Below are positions 1 through 5,475 of a DNA stretch of 6,606 bases, in pieces. The notes beneath the pieces were generated by a model. That model did not search any database. It saw only the letters and a list, made by a program, of their open reading frames with translations, and was not told where the DNA came from. How positions within the stretch are numbered: the stretch's first letter is position 1; each line of letters begins with the position of its first letter. The position numbers and the translations under genes were made by a program. This stretch comes from Acidobacteriaceae bacterium (lineage in GTDB: Bacteria; Acidobacteriota; Terriglobia; Terriglobales; SbA1), in contig PMHI01000332.1 in assembly GCA_003156615.1 (NCBI GenBank), positions 5,379 through 11,984 of the forward strand, read 5' to 3'.

Positions 1-428
1 GCCAGCGAACCACCGCGAGCCACGTGAATGGTCTGGGTGCGGTGATGCGCTTCCTCTCCGCCGGCCTGGCCGTTGGCGCCAGACTCAGCGCCGCCGAGGT
101 CTTCGGTGCGCGGCAGCTCGTCGCCGGAGTAATAGATAACTTCGTAGGGGCGCTGGGCTGGAGCGTAGGGACGGAGCTTAGCAACCTGCCGCGGAAGAAC
201 CATGACAACGAAGACTAGAAAGGCTTCCAGCAAGAACGAAGCGAGCATCCCCCGGTACGGGAAAATACCGTGAGGAGCTTCCCCAGCCAGGCGGGGACCC
301 GAGTGGGCAAAGGCCGGACCGATGTTGGTGACGAATTCATCCCAACGCGAGGGCCACTCGAGCAGCAACTTCGGCGCGTCATGAAGCTGGACGATCGCGA
401 TCTCTTCGAGTTGGAGAGCTTCGGTCAA
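1..428 (-). CDS. Hypothetical one-helix membrane protein with TonB-like layout (3' end outside window)
   Basis: Read on the minus strand, an uninterrupted frame runs from just after the DUF192 stop to the left edge, giving about 142 residues if it starts at the TTG at 428 (MTEALQLEEIAIVQL). No ATG or GTG is in frame before residue 61, and no clear SD precedes the TTG, so the start is uncertain. The layout is a soluble N-terminal region (about 1-60), a single hydrophobic helix (about 61-79, GMLASFLLEAFLVFVVMVL), then a Pro-rich, polar, presumably periplasmic region with EVIYYSGDELPRTEDLGG (96-113) and a Gly/Ala/Glu-rich linker. This is the architecture of TonB-type or other envelope-spanning proteins. 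I recall similar uncharacterised acidobacterial proteins, but no diagnostic C-terminal domain is visible. It lies 45 bp after the DUF192 gene on the same strand, so it is likely co-transcribed. That the frame codes is well supported by composition and absence of stops; function is unknown. Confidence 0.75.
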   Translation of the reverse strand, partial: MTEALQLEEIAIVQLHDAPKLLLEWPSRWDEFVTNIGPAFAHSGPRLAGEAPHGIFPYRGMLASFLLEAFLVFVVMVLPRQVAKLRPYAPAQRPYEVIYYSGDELPRTEDLGGAESGANGQAGGEEAHHRTQTIHVARGGSL

Positions 429-473
429 CGCGAGTGTGTTGATCTGGCTTCGGGGTAGCGAATGGAAACGAGG

Positions 474-857
474 CTAGATACTCTCCTTCATCTTGATTTC
501 GATACTGTCGCCCAATGCAGTCTCTGTTCTGGCTACCGTGTGGCTCGGTAACTCCAGTACTGAGGCCGCCTGCATTCGGACGGGGGAGAAGCGCCAAGGC
601 TGGAGATTCTGCTCGAGATGTACCACCGTCCCGGCGTGGTCTAAATAGACTACGTCAATGGGGAACCGCATGGCAAGAGTATGAACTCCCCGGCAGGGAC
701 GAATCCAGAGCCCGCGGCCATTACCGAAGTCACCCCCCGAAACGCCCAACAGGCCACGCAAGCGCGACCAGTGCGTCTGGGCCATGGCGAGGTCGGTGGC
801 GAGATAGAGCTGGCGGGTTTGGTTGAAAGCCTGGCCCTGAGGGACTAATCCCGGCAT
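474..857 (-). CDS. DUF192 family protein in the Tad operon
   Basis: A protein of 127 residues, the usual length for a single DUF192 domain, whose biochemical role is not established. The domain covers nearly the whole chain. An N-terminal strand ends LATDLAMA (19-26), followed by the RLRGLLG motif (32-38) that matches the family's R-x-x-GLM-type signature. Next come the core GLWIRPCRGVHTLAMRFPID (49-68) with VVYLD (69-73), then the C-terminal ASVLELP (98-104) and GDSIEI (116-121). C55, H59 and M63 sit in the conserved core and could be functional. I see no signal peptide or membrane segment, so a cytoplasmic location is inferred. The gene has its own good SD, starts 43 bp after tadC and is on the same strand, so it is probably part of the pilus operon. 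It ends with a TAG in frame with the next gene. Confidence 0.88.
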   Translation of the reverse strand: MPGLVPQGQAFNQTRQLYLATDLAMAQTHWSRLRGLLGVSGGDFGNGRGLWIRPCRGVHTLAMRFPIDVVYLDHAGTVVHLEQNLQPWRFSPVRMQAASVLELPSHTVARTETALGDSIEIKMKESI

Positions 858-862
858 GAGCA

Positions 863-867
863 CTCCT
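863..867 (-). promoter_or_regulatory. Ribosome binding site that fixes the DUF192 gene start
   Basis: On the minus strand AGGAG lies 5 bases before the ATG at 857, close to ideal spacing. It supports 857 as the start rather than the in-frame upstream ATG at 959, which would overlap the end of tadC by 59 bases and add 34 residues lacking family character. The SD partly falls in a direct tandem repeat (AACCCAGG twice, 880-865 on this strand). Confidence 0.75.
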
Positions 868-900
868 GGGTTCCTGGGTTGGATGTGCCCCGGTCGCTCG

Positions 901-1803
901 TCACTTCCCGAATACGGAGCGGTAGGCTTGAATGAGCGGCGGACCAACCGTGACGGCAAGGAACGGTACCAGAATGAATATAACCAGGGGAGGCACCATC
1001 TTAATGGTGGTTTTGGCAGCCTGCTCTTCCGCTCGCTGACGGCGGGCGGTGCGCAAAGAGTCCGAGTGAATCCGTAAAGCTTGGGCTATGCTGGTGCCAA
1101 AGCGATCCGTCTGGATGAGTGTGCCCACGAGCGAGCGAATATCGTCCACACCGGTGCGGTCGATAAGATTGCGCAGCGCTTCGGCGCGGGGTTTGCCAGC
1201 ACGCATCTCCAGGTTGACGAAGTGAAATTCTTCGCTGAGATCGGGATGGGCGTGATGCAAATCCTTGCCCACGCGCATCAACGCCTGGTCGAGGGCCAAT
1301 CCGGCTTCGACGCAAATCACCGTCAGGTCAAGAGCATCCGGCAGGGCGATGCGGATGCGCTGCTGGCGGCTTTTAATCATGCGCTTTAGGAAGAAGCGGG
1401 GAAGAAAGAAACCGAACGCGGGAATGCAGACCAGCAAGGCCACGCTGTGGAAGCCGGAAAAAACCACAACCCCGGCCAAGCCAAGAAACGCTAATAGCAG
1501 GCGGGCGCCGAAATAGTAGCTAACATGGCGCGGCTCGCGAAGCCCGGCCTGGATCAGCCAGGCGCGAGTGCGGGAGACGTCGGAGGGAGACAGCGGAATG
1601 GCCTTGCTGATGGGATCGAGGGCCTGCTCCAGCCGCTCTCTCACCTTCGCCGCCGGTTTCTCGGGGGTCTGAACCGTCTGCCCGCCCAGAGCGCGCAGGC
1701 GGGCTCCGAGCACGGAACTGGGCGTGACCACGGCCGCGCCGAAGGCAAACACCACCAGCACGACAGTCACGAATACGACGATGGTGAGAATCAGCACAGG
1801 CAT
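901..1803 (-). CDS. tadC: Tad pilus inner-membrane platform protein TadC (type II secretion F domain)
   Basis: The second GspF-like platform protein, 300 residues, partner of TadB. Membrane segments are predicted at about 3-22, 101-117, 119-137 and 269-287. The T2SSF domain spans about 153-283, starting LPDALDLTVICVEAGLALDQAL (154-175) and including VGTLIQTDRFGTSIAQALRIHS (226-247), a typical TadC block, followed by the basic, Glu-rich stretch before the last helix. The start ATG lies 2 bases after the tadB TAA. A modest SD-like AGG overlaps the end of tadB, 7 bases before the ATG. The TGA at 903-901 is 43 bp before the DUF192 start. Length and motif content are normal, with no sign of damage. 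Confidence 0.94.
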   Translation of the reverse strand: MPVLILTIVVFVTVVLVVFAFGAAVVTPSSVLGARLRALGGQTVQTPEKPAAKVRERLEQALDPISKAIPLSPSDVSRTRAWLIQAGLREPRHVSYYFGARLLLAFLGLAGVVVFSGFHSVALLVCIPAFGFFLPRFFLKRMIKSRQQRIRIALPDALDLTVICVEAGLALDQALMRVGKDLHHAHPDLSEEFHFVNLEMRAGKPRAEALRNLIDRTGVDDIRSLVGTLIQTDRFGTSIAQALRIHSDSLRTARRQRAEEQAAKTTIKMVPPLVIFILVPFLAVTVGPPLIQAYRSVFGK

Positions 1804-1805
1804 CT

Positions 1806-2777
1806 TTATACCTGAATCTTAATAATCTTCCGGATCACGAAATAGCCGATGGTTTGCAAAGTAATGGCCCCCACCAGCAAGACATGGCCGAGGGGATCAT
1901 AAAAAAGAGGCCGGACAATGTCTGGACTGAACACCAACAGAACGGCCACGACCGTCGGCGGCATGGCCATGAGCAGGGCCATGGTGAGGCGGCCCTGCGC
2001 GGTATGAACCCGCACCTGGCGCTGAATCTTGAAACGCTCGCGGATCACGTAGGACAAGTTATCGAGGATTTCGGCGAGGTTGCCGCCGGTTTCGCGTTGC
2101 AGCATGACGGCGGTGACGAAGAACTTTATGTCCACCAGGGGCACGCGCACGGTGAGATTCATGAGGGCATCGCGAACTGGCAGGCCAAACTTCTGCTCTT
2201 CAAACAGTTGGCGGAATTCGCTGGCCAGAGGCTCGGAGATTTCGTTGGAAATCATTTCCAGAGCGGTGGTGAAAGCGTGTCCGGCGCGGACGGCCCGGGC
2301 CAGAGTGTCGATCGCCTCGGGAAAAAGCTCTTCGATTTTTTCAAAACGCTTCTGGCGGCGGTAGGACACAAACGCGTAAGGAAGGAACGCGCCGATGATC
2401 AGGGCAGCCCAGGCGATGGCAGGATTCTTGCTCACGATTAAAACCGCAAGTCCGGCCAGAATCCCGCAGACCATGCACAGCACGAGAAAGTTACCCGCGC
2501 GAAATTTCATGCCCGCCTGCAACAACGAATCCTGGATGGCGGAAACCCGCTCCGAGCGTCGCAGCAGAGTGTCGAGGGCCGGAATCTTGCTGAGCTGCTC
2601 ATCGCGCAGCAAGGCGAATTCTTCGTCCGGTTCGCGTTCCGGCGCCTTCTGCACGGTGGCTAGACGATCTTTGATAAGGCGAGCCTGGGCGCGGCGCTCG
2701 TCGATCAGAGACGCGCCGGCGAAGGTTGCGAGGGCAACCACGACGAACACGAGAAGAGCAATGAAGAGTGCGGGCAT
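1806..2777 (-). CDS. tadB: Tad pilus inner-membrane platform protein TadB (type II secretion F domain)
   Basis: An inner-membrane protein of 323 residues that, with TadC, forms the platform through which CpaF drives pilus assembly. Hydrophobic segments are visible at about 3-22, 97-115, 120-138, 265-283 and 298-316. The T2SSF/GspF domain lies at about 152-280, beginning FPEAIDTLARAVRAGHAFTTAL (152-173) and including LQRETGGNLAEILDNLS (226-242), both characteristic of TadB. A charged cytoplasmic linker lies at about 26-80. The ATG at 2777 is the only canonical ATG available, because an in-frame TGA lies a few codons upstream. The SD is weak (GAGA about 11 bases upstream). The TAA is separated from the tadC ATG by 2 bases, so the two are almost certainly co-translated. 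It is told apart from TadC by operon order, its longer N-terminal part and its fifth membrane segment. Confidence 0.94.
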   Translation of the reverse strand: MPALFIALLVFVVVALATFAGASLIDERRAQARLIKDRLATVQKAPEREPDEEFALLRDEQLSKIPALDTLLRRSERVSAIQDSLLQAGMKFRAGNFLVLCMVCGILAGLAVLIVSKNPAIAWAALIIGAFLPYAFVSYRRQKRFEKIEELFPEAIDTLARAVRAGHAFTTALEMISNEISEPLASEFRQLFEEQKFGLPVRDALMNLTVRVPLVDIKFFVTAVMLQRETGGNLAEILDNLSYVIRERFKIQRQVRVHTAQGRLTMALLMAMPPTVVAVLLVFSPDIVRPLFYDPLGHVLLVGAITLQTIGYFVIRKIIKIQV

Positions 2778-2837
2778 AAATCGTGGTTCTCTAACTCAAA
2801 AATTCCCCTAACGTTGCTCGAGGTGCCTATGACAATG

Positions 2838-2909
2838 TTGATTGTTGATGTTTGATTGTCGACTTGGTACAACCCATTCGACTCGGGTTTTCAATCAGCG
2901 ATCAACAAT
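2838..2909. repeat. Imperfect inverted repeat made of TTGATTG-type heptamers, between cpaF and tadB
   Basis: The 147-bp gap 2778-2924 is the only sizeable non-coding stretch. At 2838-2858 the plus strand carries three tandem heptamers (TTGATTG, TTGATGT, TTGATTG). At 2892-2909 the reverse complement of the same pattern appears. The arms 2841-2858 and 2892-2909 pair at 15 of 18 positions, with the mismatches clustered in the middle. The loop holds a second small stem, AACCC (2871-2875) with GGGTT (2885-2889). Transcribed within the operon, this could fold into an extended stem-loop that shields or processes the mRNA between cpaF and tadB. It could also simply be a copy of a dispersed genomic repeat. 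No T-run follows in the direction of transcription, so it is not a classical intrinsic terminator. Confidence 0.7.
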
Positions 2910-2924
2910 TGCATGCCATCCCCC

Positions 2925-4220
2925 TCAAATCTCAGTCTTCGATTCAAATAACGCCGGGCGTAGTCGCGCGCCCGCCGTGGCCAGCCGGTCGGCAAATGCC
3001 GGACGGATTCCGGTGGCGCGGAAGGTTCCGCGCACCTTTCCGCTTTCATCAACGCCCTTCCGTTCAAACACGAAAATATCCTGCATGGAGATGGATTCGT
3101 CATTCATGCCGGTGACCTCTGAAATCGAGGTAACCTTCCGGGTGCCGTCCGAGAAGCGGGCGACCTGCACGACGGCATGAATGGCGGAGGCAATCTGATG
3201 GCGCACCGCACGCTCGGGAATGTTGAGATTGGCCATCGAGACCATGTTCTCCACGCGAGCCAGCGCGTCGCGCACAGAGTTGGCGTGGACTGTGGTGAGC
3301 GAACCCTCATGGCCGGTATTCATGGCCTGCAACATATCGAAGGCTTCTTCGCCGCGGACCTCGCCGACGACGATGCGGTCCGGACGCATTCGCAAGCTGT
3401 TGATGACCAATTGGCGCTGGCGGATCGCGCCTTTGCCTTCGATGTTGGGCGCGCGGGTTTCGAGGCGTACCACGTGCTCCTGCTTGAGCTGCAGTTCGGC
3501 GGCATCTTCGATGGTGACAACGCGCTCCACGTTGGGGATATAGCCGGAAAGCACATTGAGCAATGTGGTTTTGCCGGCGCCGGTGCCGCCCGAGACCAGC
3601 AGGTTTAATTTTCCCTTCACCATGATGGAGAGAAGTTCGAGCATGGCCTCGGTCAGGGTATGGTTCTGGATCATGTTGCGGGCCGTGACCGGATCGCGCC
3701 CGAAACGGCGGATCGAAAGGCAAGCCCCGTCCAAGGCGAGGGGCGGAATAATCGCGTTTACGCGGGAGCCATCAGCCAGGCGGGCATCGACCATGGGAGA
3801 AGACTCATCGACGCGGCGGCCCACGCGGGAGACGATGCGTTCGATGATCTGCATGAGGTGCTGGTTGTCTTTGAAAGACAAGCCGGTCAATTCCAGCTTG
3901 CCGGCACGCTCGATGTAAACCTTATCGAAGCGGTTAACCAGAATGTCGGAGATGGTGTGGTCCTTGAGCAGGGGCTCGAGCGGACCGAGGCCGAATATCT
4001 CGTCGAGGATCTCGCGGGACAGGCGCTCGCGCTCGGCAAAGCTGAGGGGAATGACTTCGCTGTTGACCGCGTTCCGGATGAGGATGAGAACTTCTTCGCG
4101 GGCCGAATCGCCGGCGGAGCGGCCCAGTTTTTCGAGATCAAGGCGGTCGAGGATCTTGCGGTGCAGGTCTGACTTTACCTGCTGGTACTCGCTGTGCTCG
4201 AAGGTCTGCAGATTGGCCAT
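2925..4220 (-). CDS. cpaF: Tad pilus assembly ATPase CpaF/TadA (type II/IV secretion ATPase)
   Basis: The hexameric cytoplasmic ATPase that powers Flp pilus assembly by acting on the TadB/TadC platform. It is 431 residues long and appears complete. The N-terminal domain (about 1-110) has the CpaF pattern [12 protein letters not shown] and ISDILVN (76-96). All catalytic boxes are present: Walker [10 protein letters not shown] (211-219), Asp box VTIEDAAEL (235-243), Walker B region [13 protein letters not shown] (281-293) and His box [12 protein letters not shown] (303-314). No degradation is seen, so it should be an active enzyme. The ATG lies 6 bp after the cpaE TAA with no recognisable SD sequence, so I infer translational coupling to cpaE. 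The TGA at 2927-2925 is followed by the operon's largest gap, which carries an inverted repeat, before tadB. Confidence 0.97.
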   Translation of the reverse strand: MANLQTFEHSEYQQVKSDLHRKILDRLDLEKLGRSAGDSAREEVLILIRNAVNSEVIPLSFAERERLSREILDEIFGLGPLEPLLKDHTISDILVNRFDKVYIERAGKLELTGLSFKDNQHLMQIIERIVSRVGRRVDESSPMVDARLADGSRVNAIIPPLALDGACLSIRRFGRDPVTARNMIQNHTLTEAMLELLSIMVKGKLNLLVSGGTGAGKTTLLNVLSGYIPNVERVVTIEDAAELQLKQEHVVRLETRAPNIEGKGAIRQRQLVINSLRMRPDRIVVGEVRGEEAFDMLQAMNTGHEGSLTTVHANSVRDALARVENMVSMANLNIPERAVRHQIASAIHAVVQVARFSDGTRKVTSISEVTGMNDESISMQDIFVFERKGVDESGKVRGTFRATGIRPAFADRLATAGARLRPALFESKTEI

Positions 4221-4226
4221 AGAATG

Positions 4227-5399
4227 TTATACCGTCTTAAACAGAGACCAAGCCGCACGTTTCACGTCGATGTCATTGCGGGTCAATTCGGTCGCCAGCC
4301 CGGAAAAACAACGGGCAATCTCGGTGTGACTTTGCTCCATGACCGGCGTGCCCCGATCAATGGCCGAGGAGATGGCGATGTATTGATTGGGGACCCGCCA
4401 CAATAATTTGACGCCGGCTGCGTTTTCCGCATCCGCCTCGCTGAAGCCCGGTACTTTGCGGAAACGGTTAAGGACCAGCCGCACGCGGTCACGGTGCCCC
4501 GTTTCCCCCAGGTATTGTTGCACGCGCGCCGCACTCCAGAGAGAGGCCACGTCGGTGCAGGCCACCAGCAGCACACATTCCGACAAGTTGGCGACCAGGC
4601 GGCTGGCGGCATCGAGGCGACAAGAGTTGTCCACCACCACATAACGATAGTGCGTTACCAGCATGTCGAACAGCCGGACAAACTCGGTGGTCGACGGTTC
4701 GATCGAGGCCGGCGCGTTGGTTCCAGCCAGCAACTGCAGGCCGCCGCCATGCCGGGTCATAAAACTTTCCAGCAGGGAACTATCCATGCGGTGGAGGTTG
4801 CGCGTGGCATCAGACAGGTTGAACAAGGGCTTGAGATTCAGATGCAGTGCGGAGTGACCCAGAGGCGCAAGATCCACAAGAGCGGTGTGACCATGGGCCG
4901 ACTGCAGCGCCAGGGCGAGGTTGACGGCCACAGTGGTGGCTCCGCTGCCGCCCTTGGCATTGACGACGGTAAACACCTTACCGCGGGGGCCTTCCTTCTG
5001 CACCCGGCGCTGGGCCGTGGTCAGGCGGACAAAAGCCTCCAGCAAATCGGTGGTGGTGGTGGGGCGCTCGATGTACTCACGAGCGCCGGCGCGCATGGCA
5101 CTCACGATGACCTGCGGCTGGTTGAGATTTCCGATGGCGAACACGGCCGAGTCGGGAAGTTCCTGGTGCAGAAGTTCAATGGCGCGCATGGCCGCCACCG
5201 GATTATCGCCAGGGATATCGACCAGCATGACGTCAGGAGTAGCCGCTTGCACACGCCGCATGACCGGATCCGATGCCGCTACCGGGAAACTGGCGCAGGT
5301 ATGGACCGTCCGGGCCACGCTGGTGCCGTCCACTAACACCTGGAGCACGGTGCGCTGCTCATTGTCAGTGGCCACGATAACGACCGAAAGCTCGGGCAT
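4227..5399 (-). CDS. cpaE: Tad pilus localisation ATPase CpaE/TadZ (MinD/ParA-like)
   Basis: A cytoplasmic MinD/ParA-superfamily protein of 390 residues, the expected size for CpaE/TadZ, which places the Tad machine in the cell. Residues 1-130 form an atypical response-receiver-like domain: the phospho-acceptor position is kept (D61 in VMLVDIPGDN), but the usual Lys-Pro near its end is Arg-Pro (112-113). The ATPase domain begins at about 141 with a deviant Walker A, NAKGGSGATT (147-156). It keeps the MinD signature lysine K149, but Ala154 replaces the P-loop lysine. The next motif reads LVDLAP (174-179), with Ala178 where many relatives have a second Asp. A Walker B-like VVVD ends at D257. 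The C-terminal half carries LNRFRKVPGFSEADAE, typical of the family. The ATG is 76 bp after the secretin stop, and the gene ends 6 bp before cpaF. Confidence 0.9.
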   Translation of the reverse strand: MPELSVVIVATDNEQRTVLQVLVDGTSVARTVHTCASFPVAASDPVMRRVQAATPDVMLVDIPGDNPVAAMRAIELLHQELPDSAVFAIGNLNQPQVIVSAMRAGAREYIERPTTTTDLLEAFVRLTTAQRRVQKEGPRGKVFTVVNAKGGSGATTVAVNLALALQSAHGHTALVDLAPLGHSALHLNLKPLFNLSDATRNLHRMDSSLLESFMTRHGGGLQLLAGTNAPASIEPSTTEFVRLFDMLVTHYRYVVVDNSCRLDAASRLVANLSECVLLVACTDVASLWSAARVQQYLGETGHRDRVRLVLNRFRKVPGFSEADAENAAGVKLLWRVPNQYIAISSAIDRGTPVMEQSHTEIARCFSGLATELTRNDIDVKRAAWSLFKTV

Positions 5400-5410
5400 A
5401 ACCTTCGTGA

Positions 5411-5416
5411 CTCCTC
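5411..5416 (-). promoter_or_regulatory. Ribosome binding site of cpaE
   Basis: On the minus strand GAGGAG lies 11 bases before the ATG at 5399. This is longer than the usual spacing, but no other start codon is available in frame nearby. A second purine patch, GAAGG, sits only 2 bases before the ATG and may contribute. The surrounding 76-bp gap (5400-5475) separates the secretin stop from cpaE and holds no convincing promoter or terminator. Confidence 0.5.
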
Positions 5417-5475
5417 AAACCCCGTGGCCAGTGTAAAGTTTCCAGTTAATTCGCATGATCGTCGTGCCCATGGGT

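Noticed and set aside
24..458. Two short plus-strand frames at 24-218 and 270-458
   Set aside because: The minus strand here carries a continuous frame with a membrane helix and protein-like composition; the plus frames are its shadows.
858..959. Upstream ATG at 959 as the start of the DUF192 protein
   Set aside because: It would overlap tadC by 59 bases and add residues foreign to the family; the ATG at 857 has a good SD.
1854..2441. Plus-strand open frame of 195 codons opposite tadB
   Set aside because: Antisense shadow of tadB; His/Gln/Gly-rich composition with no domain character.
2778..2924. Internal promoter or intrinsic terminator between cpaF and tadB
   Set aside because: Partial -35-like words (TTGAAA, TCGACA) lack a matching -10 at proper spacing, and the stem-loop has no following T-run.
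4494..5336. Long plus-strand open frame (280 codons) opposite cpaE
   Set aside because: It lies wholly antisense to a well-conserved gene, resembles no family, and is explained by codon bias leaving the opposite strand free of stops.
5415..5471. Tiny 18-codon frame in the gap before cpaE on the minus strand, ending at the cpaE SD
   Set aside because: A leader peptide is conceivable, but there is no clear SD, no attenuator structure and no amino-acid bias; chance is sufficient.
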